From Agrostemma githago (taxonomy: Eukaryota; Streptophyta; Magnoliopsida; Caryophyllales; Caryophyllaceae), in assembly GCA_958450325.1 (NCBI GenBank), contig OY288241.1, positions 45,025,978 to 45,089,977 on the forward strand: 64,000 bases of DNA, given 5' to 3'. The position numbers and the translations under genes are program-made. Shown here one piece after another: positions 1 to 13,075 of this stretch (positions within the stretch are counted from its first letter, which is position 1; every line of letters starts with the position of its first letter). Below the pieces are notes generated by a model. It searched no databases, had not been told where the DNA came from, and worked only from the letters and a program-made list of their open reading frames with translations.

Positions 1-3000
1 GACTGTTCTTTGGGATGGGTCTTTGTCCCTGGACTTTCTTCGAGAAAGTTTTCGACTATCTCTGGACTATTCTTTGGGATGGATCTTTGTCCCTGGACTT
101 TCTTCGAGACAGTTTCCGACTATCTCTGGATTGTTATTTGGGACGGATCTTTGTCCTTGGACTTTTATCGAGACAGTTTTCGACTATCTCTGGACTGTTC
201 TTTGGGACAGATCTTTGTCCCTGGACTTTCTTGGAGATAGTTTCCGACAATCTCTGGACTGTTATTTGGGACGGATCTTTGTCCCTGGACTTTCTTCGAG
301 ACTGTTTCCGCCTATCTCCGGACTATTTTTTGGGATGGATCTTTGTCCCTGGACATTCTTCGAGACAGTTTCCGAGAATCTCTGGACTGTTCTTTAGGAC
401 GGATGTTTGTCCCTGGACTTTCTTGGAGATAGTTTCCAACTATCTCTGGACTATTCTTTGGGACGGATCTTTGTACCTGGACTTTCTTGGAGATAGTTTT
501 CGACTATCTCTGGACTATTATTTGGGACGGATCTTTGTCCCAGGACTTTCTTCGATATAGTTGGCGACTATCTCAAGACTATTCTGTGGGATGGATCTTT
601 GTCTCTGGACTTTCTTCAAGACAGTTTCCGACTATCTCTGTACTATTCTTTAAGACGGATTTTTGTCACTACATATTCTTCGAGACAGTTTCCAACAATC
701 TCTGGACTGTTCTTTAGGACTGATCTTTGTCCCTGGACTTTCTTGGAGATACTTTCCGACAATCTCTGGACTGTTATTTGGGACGGATCTTTGTCCCTGG
801 ACTTTCTTGGAGATAGTTTCCAACTATCTCTGGACGATTCTTTGGGACGGATCTTTGTCCCTGGACTTTCTTGGAGATAGTTTCCGACTATCTCTGGACT
901 GTTATTTGGAACGGATCTTTGTCCCTAGACTTTCTTCTATATAGTTGGCGACTATCTCAGGACTATTCTTTGGGATGGATCTTTGTCCCTGGATTTTCTT
1001 CGAGACAGTTTCCGACTATCTCTGCACTATTCTTTAAGACGGATCTTTGTCTCTGGACATTCTTCGAGACAGTTTCCGACAATCTCTGGACTGTTCTTTG
1101 GGATGGGTCTTTGTCCCTGGACTTTCTTCGAGAAAGTTTTCGACTATCTCTGGACTATTCTTTGGGATGGATCTTTGTCCCTGGACTTTCTTCGACACAG
1201 TTTCCGACTATCTTTGGACTGTTATTTGGGACGGATCTTTGTCCTTGGACTTTTATCGAGACAGTTTTCGACTATCTCTGGACTGTTCTTTGGGACAGAT
1301 CTTTGTCCCTGGACTTTCTTCGACACAGTTTCCGACTATCTTTGGACTGTTATTTGGGACGGATCTTTGTCCTTGGACTTTTATCGAGACAGTTTTCGAC
1401 TATCTCTGGACTATTCTTTGGGACGGATCTTTGTCCCTGGACTTTCTTTGAGAAAGTTTTCGACTATCTCTGGACTATTATTTGGGACGGATCTTTGTCC
1501 TTGGACTTTCTTCTATATAGTTTGCGACTATCTAAGGACTATTCTTTGGGATGGGTCTTTGTCCCTGGACTTTCTTCGAAACAGTTTCCGACTATCTCTA
1601 TACTATTCTTTAAGACGGATCTTTATCACTAGACATTCTTCGAGACAGTTTCCGACAATCTCTGGACTGTTCTTTGGGACGGATCTTTGTCCCTGGACTT
1701 TCTTCGAGACTGTTTCCGACTATCTCCGGACTATTTTTTGGGACAGATCTTTGTTCCTGGACATTCTTCGAGACAGTTTCCGAGAATCTCTGAACTGTTC
1801 TTTGGGACGGATCTTTGTCCCTGGACTTTCTTGGAGATAGTTTCCAACTATCTCTGGACGATTCTTTGGGACGGATCTTTGTCCCTGGACTTTCTTGGAG
1901 ATAGTTTCCGACTATCTCTGGACTGTTATTTGGAACGGATCTTTGCCCTAGACTTTCTTCTATATAGTTGGCGACTATCTCAGGACTATTCTTTGGGATG
2001 GATCTTTGTCCCTGGACTTTCTTCGAGACAGTTTCCGACTATCTATGCACTATTCTTTAAGACGGATCTTTGTCTCTGGACATTGTTCGAGACAGTTTCC
2101 GACAATCTCTGGACTGTTCTTTGGGATGGGTCTTTGTCCCTGGACTTTCTTCGAGAAAGTTTTCGACTATCTCTGGACTATTCTTTGGGATGGATCTTTG
2201 TCCCTGGACTTTCTTCGAGACAGTTTCCGACTATCTCTGGATTGTTATTTGGGACGGATCTTTGTCCTTGGACTTTTATCGAGACAGTTTTCGACTATCT
2301 CTGGACTGTTCTTTGGGACAGATCTTTGTCCCTGGACTTTCTTGGAGATAGTTTCCGACAATCTCTGGACTGTTATTTGGGACGGATCTTTGTCCCTGGA
2401 CTTTCTTCGAGACTGTTTCCGCCTATCTCCGGACTATTTTTTGGGATGGATCTTTGTCCCTGGACATTCTTCGAGACAGTTTCCGAGAATCTCTGGACTG
2501 TTCTTTAGGACGGATGTTTGTCCCTGGACTTTCTTGGAGATAGTTTCCAACTATCTCTGGACTATTCTTTGGGACGGATCTTTGTACCTGGACTTTCTTG
2601 GAGATAGTTTTCGACTATCTCTGGACTATTATTTGGGACGGATCTTTGTCCCAGGACTTTCTTCGATATAGTTGGCGACTATCTCAAGACTATTCTGTGG
2701 GATGGATCTTTGTCTCTGGACTTTCTTCAAGACAGTTTCCGACTATCTCTGTACTATTCTTTAAGACGGATTTTTGTCACTACATATTCTTCGAGACAGT
2801 TTCCAACAATCTCTGGACTGTTCTTTAGGACTGATCTTTGTCCCTGGACTTTCTTGGAGATACTTTCCGACAATCTCTGGACTGTTATTTGGGACGGATC
2901 TTTGTCCCTGGACTTTCTTGGAGATAGTTTCCAACTATCTCTGGACGATTCTTTGGGACGGATCTTTGTCCCTGGACTTTCTTGGAGATAGTTTCCGACT

Positions 3001-3430
3001 ATCTCTGGACTGTTATTTGGAACGGATCTTTGTCCCTAGACTTTCTTCTATATAGTTGGCGACTATCTCAGGACTATTCTTTGGGATGGATCTTTGTCCC
3101 TGGATTTTCTTCGAGACAGTTTCCGACTATCTCTGCACTATTCTTTAAGACGGATCTTTGTCTCTGGACATTCTTCGAGACAGTTTCCGACAATCTCTGG
3201 ACTGTTCTTTGGGATGGGTCTTTGTCCCTGGACTTTCTTCGAGAAAGTTTTCGACTATCTCTGGACTATTCTTTGGGATGGATCTTTGTCCCTGGACTTT
3301 CTTCGACACAGTTTCCGACTATCTTTGGACTGTTATTTGGGACGGATCTTTGTCCTTGGACTTTTATCGAGACAGTTTTCGACTATCTCTGGACTGTTCT
3401 TTGGGACAGATCTTTGTCCCTGGACTTTCT
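1..3430 (+). repeat. Higher-order repeat, 2111 bp (33 monomers)
   Basis: Bases 1 to about 1318 recur almost perfectly at 2112 to about 3430, including rare variants such as CTTTAGGACTGATC and CACTACATATTC. The period is 33 x 64 minus 1; the missing base is a T near 1943 (CTTTGCCCTAG against the usual CTTTGTCCCTAG). The match stops at 1318 (CTTCGACACAG against CTTGGAGATAG), so only part of the second unit is present. Confidence 0.85.
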
Positions 3431-5014
3431 TGGAGATAGTTTCCGACAATCTCTGGACTGTTATTTGGGACGGATCTTTGTCCCTGGACTTTCTTCGAGA
3501 CTGTTTTCGACTATCTCTGGACTATTCTTTGGGATGGATCTTTGTCCCTGGACATTCTTCGAGACAGTTTCCGAGAATCTCTGGACTGTTCTTTAGGACG
3601 GATGTTTGTCCCTGGACTTTCTTGGAGATAGTTTCCAACTATCTCTGGACTATTCTTTGGGACGGATCTTTGTCCCTGGACTTTCTTGGAGATAGTTTCC
3701 GACTATCTCTGGACTGTTATTTGGAACGGGTCTTTGTCCCTAGACTTTCTTCTATATAGTTGGCGACTATCTCAGGACTATTCTTTGGGATGGATCTTTG
3801 TCCCTGGACTTTCTTCGAGACAGTTTCCGACTATCTCTGCACTATTCTTTAAGACGGATCTTTGTCTCTGGACATTCTTCGAGACAGTTTCCGACAATCT
3901 CTGAACTGTTCTTTGGGATGGGTCTTTGTCCCTGGACTTTCTTCGAGAAAGTTTTCGACTATCTCTGGACTATTCTTTGGGATGGATCTTTGTCCCTGGA
4001 CTTTATTGGAGATAGTTTCCAACTATCTCTGGACAATTCTTTGGGACGGATCTTTGTCCCTGGACTTTCTCGGAGATAGTTTCCGACTATCTCTGGACTG
4101 TTATTTGGAACGGATCTTTGTCCCTAGACTTTCTTCTATATAGTTGGCGACTATCTCAGGACTATTCTTTGGGACGGATCTTTGTCCCTGGACTTTCATC
4201 GAGACAGTTTCCGACTATCTCTGCACTATTCTTTAAGACGGATCTTTGTCACTGCACATTCTTCGAGACAGTTTCCAACAATCTCAGGACTGTTCTTTAG
4301 GACTGATCTTTGTCCCTGGACTTTCTTGGAGATAGTTTCCGACAATCTCTGGACTGTTATTTGGGACGGATCTTTGTCCCTGGACTTTCTTGGAGATAGT
4401 TTCCAACTATCTCTGGATGATTCTTTGGGACGGATCTTTGTCCCTGGACTTTCTTGGAGATAGTTTCCGACTATCTCTGGACCGTTATTTGGAACGGATC
4501 TTTCTCCATAGACTTTCTTCTATATAGTTGGCGACTATCTCAGGACTATTCTTTGGGATGGATCTTTGTCCCTGGACTTTCTTCGAGACAGTTTCCGACT
4601 ATCTCTGCACTATTCTTTAAGACGGATCTCTGTCTCTGGACATTCTTCGAGACAGTTTCCGACAATCTCTGGACTGTTCTTTGGGATGGGTCTTTGTCCC
4701 TGGACTTTCTTCGAGAAAGTTTTCGACTATCTCTGGACTATTCTTTGGGATGGATCTTTGTCCCTGGACTTTCTTCGAGACAGTTTCCGACTATCTCTGG
4801 ACTGTTATTTGGGACGGATCTTTGTTCTTGGACTTTTATCGAGACAATTTTCGACTATCTCTGGACTGTTCTTTGGGACAGATCTTTGTCCCTGGACTTT
4901 CTTGGAGATAGTTTCCGACAATCTCTGGACTGTTAATTGGGACGGATCTTTGTCCCTGGACTTTCTTCGAGACTGTTTTCGACTATCTCTGGACTATTTT
5001 TTGGGATGGATCTT

Positions 5015-8000
5015 TGTCACTGCACATTCTTCGAGACAGTTTCCAACAATCTCTGGACTGTTCTTTAGGACTGATCTTTGTCCCTGGACTTTCTTGGAGA
5101 TAGTTTCCGACAATCTCTGGACTGTTATTTGGGACGGATCTTTGTCCCTGGACTTTCTTTTATACAGTTGGAAACTATCTCTGGAATAGTCTTTGGGACG
5201 GATCTTTGTCCCTGGACTTTCTTCTAGACTGTTTCCGATTATCTCTGGACTATTTTTTGGGACGGATCTTTGTCCCAGGACATTCTTCGAGAAAGTTTCC
5301 GCGAATCTCTGGACTGTTCTTTAGGACGATCTTTGTCCTTGGACTTTCTTGGATATAGTTTCAAACTATCTATGGACTATTCTTTGGGACGGATCTTTGT
5401 CCATGGACTTTCTTGGAGATAGTTTTCGACTATCTCTGCACTATTATTTGGGACGGATCTTTGTCCCTGGACTTTCTTCTATATAGTTGGCGAATATCTC
5501 AAGACTATTCTTTGGGATGGATCTTTGTCTCTGGATTTTCTTCAAGACAGTTTCCGACTATCTCTGTACTATTCTTTAAGACGGATCTTTGTCACTGGAC
5601 ATTCTTCGAGACAGTTTCCGACAATCTCTGGACTGTTCTTTGGGATGGGTCTTTGTCCCTGGACTTTCTTTGAGACAGTTTCCGACTATCTCAGGACTAT
5701 TCATTAGGATGGATCTTTGTCCCTAGACTTTCTTCGAGACAGTTTCCGAGAATCTCTTGACTGTTCTTTGGGACGGATCTTTGTCCCTGGACTTTCTTGG
5801 AGATAGTTTCCAACTATCTCTGGACTATTCTTTGGGACGGATATTTGTCCCTGGACTTTCTTGGAGATAGTTTACGATTATCTCTGGACTGTTATTTGGA
5901 ACGGATCTTTGTCCCTGGACTTTCTTCAATATAGTTGGCGACTATCTCAAGACTATTCTTTGGGATGGATCTTTGTCCCTGGACTTTCTTCAAGACAGTT
6001 TTCGACTATCTCTGTACTATTCTTTAAGACGGATCTTTGTCACTGCACATTCTTCGAGACCGTTTCCAACAATCTCTGGACTGTTCTTTGGGATGGGTCT
6101 TTGTCCCTGGACTTTCTTCAAGACAGTTTCCGACTATCTCAGGACTATTCATTGGGACGGATCTTTGTCCCTGGACTTTTATCGAGACAAATTTCGACTA
6201 TCTCTGGACTATTATTTGGGACGGATCTTTTTCCCTGGACTTTATTCGTCATAGTTTTCGACTATCTCTGGACTGTTCTTTGGGACTGATCTTTGTCCCT
6301 GGACTTTCTTGGAGATAGTTTCCGATAATCTCTGGACTGTTATTTGGGACGGATCTTTGTCCTTGGACTTTCTTTTATACAGTTGGAAACTATCTCTGGA
6401 ATATTCTTTGGGACGGATCTTTGTCCCTGGACTTTCTTCGAGACTGTTTCCGACTATCTCTGAACTATTTTTTGGGACGGATCTTTGTCCTAGGACATTC
6501 TTCGAGACAGTTTCGGAGAATCTCTGGACTGTTCTTTAGGACGGATCTTTGTCCCTGGACTTTCTTGGAGATAGTTTCCAACTATCTCTGGACGATTCTT
6601 TGGGACGGATCTTTGTCCCTGGACTTTCTTGGAGATAGTTTCCGACTATCTCTGGACTATTATTTGGAACGGATCTTTGTCCCTAGACTTTCTTCTATAT
6701 AGTTGGCGACTATCTCAGGACTATTCTTTGGGATGGATCTTTGTCCCTGGACTTTCTTCGAGACAGTTTCCGACTATCTCTGCACTATTCTTTAAGACGG
6801 ATCTTTGTCTCTGGACATTCTTCGAGACAGTTTCCGACAATCTCTGGACTGTTCCTTGGGATGGGTCTTTGTCCCTGGACTTTCTTCGAGAAAGTTTTCG
6901 ACTATCTCTGGACAATTCTTTGGGATGGATCTTTGTCCCTGGACTTTCTTCGAGACAGTTTCCGACTATCTCTGGACTGTTATTTGGGACGGATCTTTGT
7001 CCTTGGACTTTTATCGAGACAGTTTTCGACTATCTCTGGACTGTTCTTTGGGACGAATCTTTGTCCCTGGACTTTCTTCGAGACTGTTTCCGACTATCTC
7101 TGGACTATTTTTTGGGATGGATCTTTGTCCCTGGACATTCTTCGAGACAGTTTCCGAGAATCTCTGGACTGTTCTTTAGGACGGATGTTTGTCCTTGGAC
7201 TTTCTTGGAGATAGTTTCCAACTATCTCTGGACTATTCTTTGGGACGGATCTTTGTCCCTGGACTTTCTTGGAGATAGTTTTCGACTATCTCTGAACTAT
7301 TATTTGGGACGGATCTTTGTCCCAGGACTTTCTTCTATATAGTTGGCGACTATCTCAAGACTATTCTGTGGGATGGATCTTTGTCTCTGGACTTTCTTCA
7401 AGACAGTTTCCGACTATCTCTGTACTATTCTTTAAGACGGATTTTTGTCACTGCACATTCTTCGAGACAGTTTCCAACAATCTCTGGACTGTTCTTTAGG
7501 ACTGATCTTTGTCCCTGGACTTTCTTGGAGATAGTTTCCGACAATCTCTGGACTGTTATATGGGACGGATCTTTGTCCCTGGACTTTCTTTTATACAGTT
7601 GGAAACTATCTCTGGAATATTCTTTGGGACGGATCTTTGTCCCTGGACTTTCTTCTAGACTGTTTCCGATTATCTCTGGACTATTTTTTGGGAAGGATCT
7701 TTGTCCCAGGACATTCTTCGAGACAGTTTCCGAGAATCTCTGGACTGTTCTTTAGGACGGATCTTTGTCCTTGGACTTTTTTGGATATAGTTTCAAACTA
7801 TCTATGGACTATTCTTTGGGACGGATCTTTGTCCATGGACTTTCTTGGAGATAGTTTTCGACTATCTCTGCACTATTATTTGGGACGGATCTTTGTCCCT
7901 GGACTTTCTTCTATATAGTTGGCGAATATCTGAAGACTATTCTTTGGGATGGATCTTTGTCTCTGGATTTTCTTCAAGACAGTTTCCGACTATCTCTGTA

Positions 8001-11000
8001 CTATTCTTTAAGACGGATCTTTGTCACTGGACATTCTTCGAGACAGTTTCCGACAATCTCTGGACTGTTCTTTGGGATGGGTCTTTGTCCCTGGACTTTC
8101 TTTGAGACAGTTTCCGACTATCTCAGGACTATTCATTAGGATGGATCTTTGTCCCTAGACTTTCTTCGAGACAGTTTCCGAGAATCTCTTGACTGTTCTT
8201 TGGGACGGATCTTTGTCCCTGGACTTTCTTGGAGATAGTTTCCAACTATCTATGGACTATTCTTTGGGACGGATATTTGTCCCTGGACTTTCTTGGAGAT
8301 AGTTTACGACTATCTCTGGACTGTTATTTGGAACGGATCTTTGTCCCTGGACTTTCTTCAATATAGTTGGCGACTATCTCAAGACTATTCTTTGGGATGG
8401 ATCTTTGTCCCTGGACTTTCTTCAAGACAGTTTTCGACTATCTCTGTACTATTCTTTAAGACGGATCTTTGTCACTGCACATTCTTCGAGACCGTTTCCA
8501 ACAATCTCTGGACTGTTCTTTGGGATGGGTCTTTGTCCCTGGACTTTCTTCAAGACAGTTTCCGACTATCTCAGGACTATTCATTGGGACGGATCTTTGT
8601 CCCTGGACTTTTATCGAGACAAATTTCGACTATCTCTGGACTATTATTTGGGACGGATCTTTTTCCCCGGACTTTATTCGTCATAGTTTTCGACTATCTC
8701 TGGACTGTTCTTTGGGACTGATCTTTGTCCCTGGACTTTCTTGGAGATAGTTTCCGATAATCTCTGGACTGTTATTTGGGACGGATCTTTGTCCTTGGAC
8801 TTTCTTTTATACAGTTGGAAACTATCTCTGGAATATTCTTTGGGACGGATCTTTGTCCCTGGACTTTCTTCGAGACTGTTTCCGACTATCTCTGAACTAT
8901 TTTTTGGGACGGATCTTTGTCCTAGGACATTCTTCGAGACAGTTTCGGAGAATCTCTGGACTGTTCTTTAGGACGGATCTTTGTCCCTGGACTTTCTTGG
9001 AGATAGTTTCCAACTATCTCTGGACGATTCTTTGGGACGGATCTTTGTCCCTGGACTTTCTTGGAGATAGTTTCCGACTATCTCTGGACTATTATTTGGA
9101 ACGGATCTTTGTCCCTAGACTTTCTTCTATATAGTTGGCGACTATCTCAGGACTATTCTTTGGGATGGATCTTTGTCCCTGGACTTTCTTCGAGACAGTT
9201 TCCGACTATCTCTGCACTATTCTTTAAGACGGATCTTTGTCTCTGGACATTCTTCGAGACAGTTTCCGACAATCTCTGGACTGTTCCTTGGGATGGGTCT
9301 TTGTCCCTGGACTTTCTTCGAGAAAGTTTTCGACTATCTCTGGACAATTCTTTGGGATGGATCTTTGTCCCTGGACTTTCTTCGAGACAGTTTCCGACTA
9401 TCTCTGGACTGTTATTTGGGACGGATCTTTGTCCTTGGACTTTTATCGAGACAGTTTTCGACTATCTCTGGACTGTTCTTTGGGACGAATCTTTGTCCCT
9501 GGACTTTCTTCGAGACTGTTTCCGACTATCTCTGGACTATTTTTTGGGATGGATCTTTGTCCCTGGACATTCTTCGAGACAGTTTCCGAGAATCTCTGGA
9601 CTGTTCTTTAGGACGGATGTTTGTCCTTGGACTTTCTTGGAGATAGTTTCCAACTATCTCTGGACTATTCTTTGGGACGGATCTTTGTCCCTGGACTTTC
9701 TTGGAGATAGTTTTCGACTATCTCTGAACTATTATTTGGGACGGATCTTTGTCCCAGGACTTTCTTCTATATAGTTGGCGACTATCTCAAGACTATTCTG
9801 TGGGATGGATCTTTGTCTCTGGACTTTCTTCAAGACAGTTTCCGACTATCTCTGTACTATTCTTTAAGACGGATTTTTGTCACTGCACATTCTTCGAGAC
9901 AGTTTCCAACAATCTCTGGACTGTTCTTTAGGACTGATCTTTGTCCCTGGACTTTCTTGGAGATAGTTTCCGACAATCTCTGGACTGTTATATGGGACGG
10001 ATCTTTGTCCCTGGACTTTCTTTTATACAGTTGGAAACTATCTCTGGAATATTCTTTGGGACGGATCTTTGTCCCTGGACTTTCTTCTAGACTGTTTCCG
10101 ATTATCTCTGGACTATTTTTTGGGAAGGATCTTTGTCCCAGGACATTCTTCGAGACAGTTTCCGAGAATCTCTGGACTGTTCTTTAGGACGGATCTTTGT
10201 CCTTGGACTTTTTTGGATATAGTTTCAAACTATCTATGGACTATTCTTTGGGACGGATCTTTGTCCATGGACTTTCTTGGAGATAGTTTTCGACTATCTC
10301 TGCACTATTATTTGGGACGGATCTTTGTCCCTGGACTTTCTTCTATATAGTTGGCGAATATCTGAAGACTATTCTTTGGGATGGATCTTTGTCTCTGGAT
10401 TTTCTTCAAGACAGTTTCCGACTATCTCTGTACTATTCTTTAAGACGGATCTTTGTCACTGGACATTCTTCGAGACAGTTTCCGACAATCTCTGGACTGT
10501 TCTTTGGGATGGGTCTTTGTCCCTGGACTTTCTTTGAGACAGTTTCCGACTATCTCAGGACTATTCATTAGGATGGATCTTTGTCCCTAGACTTTCTTCG
10601 AGACAGTTTCCGAGAATCTCTTGACTGTTCTTTGGGACGGATCTTTGTCCCTGGACTTTCTTGGAGATAGTTTCCAACTATCTCCGGACTATTCTTTGGG
10701 ACGGATATTTGTCCCTGGACTTTCTTGGAGATAGTTTACGACTATCTCTGGACTGTTATTTGGAACGGATCTTTGTCCCTGGACTTTCTTCAATATAGTT
10801 GGCGACTATCTCAAGACTATTCTTTGGGATGGATCTTTGGCCCTGGACTTTCTTCAAGACAGTTTTCGACTATCTCTGTACTATTCTTTAAGACGGATCT
10901 TTGTCACTGCACATTCTTCGAGACCGTTTCCAACAATCTCTGGACTGTTCTTTGGGATGGGTCTTTGTCCCTGGACTTTCTTCAAGACAGTTTCCGACTA

Positions 11001-13075
11001 TCTCAGGACTATTCATTGGGACGGATCTTTGTCCCTGGACTTTTATCGAGACAAATTTCGACTATCTCTGGACTATTATTTGGGACGGATCTTTTTCCCT
11101 GGACTTTATTCGTCATAGTTTTCGACTATCTCTGGACTGTTCTTTGGGACTGATCTTTGTCCCTGGACTTTCTTGGAGATAGTTTCCGATAATCTCTGGA
11201 CTGTTATTTGGGACGGATCTTTGTCCTTGGACTTTCTTTTATACAGTTGGAAACTATCTCTGGAATATTCTTTGGGACGGATCTTTGTCCCTGGACTTTC
11301 TTCGAGACTGTTTCCGACTATCTCTGAACTATTTTTTGGGACGGATCTTTGTCCTAGGACATTCTTCGAGACAGTTTCGGAGAATCTCTGGACTGTTCTT
11401 TAGGACGGATCTTTGTCCCTGGACTTTCTTGGAGATAGTTTCCAACTATCTCTGGACGATTCTTTGGGACGGATCTTTGTCCCTGGACTTTCTTGGAGAT
11501 AGTTTCCGACTATCTCTGGACTATTATTTGGAACGGATCTTTGTCCCTAGACTTTCTTCTATATAGTTGGCGACTATCTCAGGACTATTCTTTGGGATGG
11601 ATCTTTGTCCCTGGACTTTCTTCGAGACAGTTTCCGACTATCTCTGCACTATTCTTTAAGACGGATCTTTGTCTCTGGACATTCTTCGAGACAGTTTCCA
11701 ACAATCTCTGGACTGTTCTTTTGGATGGGTCTTTGTCCCTGGACTTTCTTCGAGAAAGTTTTCGACTATCTCTGGACAATTCTTTGGGATGGATCTTTGT
11801 CCCTGGACTTTCTTCGAGACAGTTTCCGACTATCTCCGGACTGTTATTTGGGACGGATCTTTGTCCTTGGACTTTTATCGAGACAGTTTTCGACTATCTC
11901 TGGACTGTTCTTTGGGACGAATCTTTGTCCCTGGACTTTCTTCGAAACTGTTTCCGACTATCTCTGGACTATTTTTTGGGATGGATCTTTGTCCCTGGAC
12001 ATTCTTCGAGACAGTTTCCGAGAATCTCTGGACTGTTCTTTAGGACGGATGTTTGTCCTTGGACTTTCTTGGAGATAGTTTCCAACTATCTCTGGACTAT
12101 TCTTTGGGACGGATCTTTGTCCCTGGACTTTCTTGGAGATAGTTTTCGACTATCTCTGAACTATTATTTGGGACGGATCTTTGTCCCAGGACTTTCTTCT
12201 ATATAGTTGGCGACTATCTCAAGACTATTCTGTGGGATGGATCTTTGTCTCTGGACTTTCTTCAAGACAGTTTCCGACTATCTCTGTACTATTCTTTAAG
12301 ACGGATTTTTGTCACTGCACATTCTTCGAGACAGTTTCCAACAATCTCTGGACTGTTCTTTAGGACTGATCTTTGTCCCTGGACTTTCTTGGAGATAGTT
12401 TCTGACAATCTCTGGACTGTTATTTGGGACGGATCTTTGTCCCTGGACTTTCTTTTATACAGTTGGAAACTATCTCTGGAATATTCTTTGGGACGGATCT
12501 TTGTCCCTGGACTTTCTTCTAGACTGTTTCCGATTATCTCTGGACTATTTTTTGGGAAGGATCTTTGTCCCAGGACATTCTTCGAGACAGTTTCCGAGAA
12601 TCTCTGGACTGTTCTTTAGGACGGATCTTTGTCCTTGGACTTTTTTGGATATAGTTTCAAACTATCTATGGACTATTCTTTGGGACGGATCTTTGTCCAT
12701 GGACTTTCTTGGAGATAGTTTTCGACTATCTCTGCACTATTATTTGGGACGGATCTTTGTCCCTGGACTTTCTTCTATATAGTTGGCGAATATCTGAAGA
12801 CTATTCTTTGGGATGGATCTTTGTCTCTGGATTTTCTTCAAGACAGTTTCCGACTATCTCTGTACTATTCTTTAAGACGGATCTTTGTCACTGGACATTC
12901 TTCGAGACAGTTTCCGACAATCTCTGGACTGTTCTTTGGGATGGGTCTTTGTCCCTGGACTTTCTTTGAGACAGTTTCCGACTATCTCAGGACTATTCAT
13001 TAGGATGGATCTTTGTCCCTAGACTTTCTTCGAGACAGTTTCCGAGAATCTCTTGACTGTTCTTTGGGACGGATC
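5015..13075 (+). repeat. Higher-order repeat array, 2432 bp (38 monomers), ~3.3 copies
   Basis: The same ordered series of variant monomers recurs at exact 2432-bp spacing (markers at 5413, 7845, 10277, 12709 and at 6629, 9061, 11493). Copies differ by scattered single bases. The period is exactly 38 x 64, so no net indel was fixed. The register is lost around 13075, where a shortened fourth unit begins. This is the most regular HOR in the window. Edges are good to about one monomer. Confidence 0.88.

Noticed and set aside
983..1840. 285-codon and many other overlapping plus-strand ORFs in the satellite
   Set aside because: They follow the 64-bp tandem period in all three frames, overlap each other, change with every monomer variant and match no protein family; not annotated as genes.
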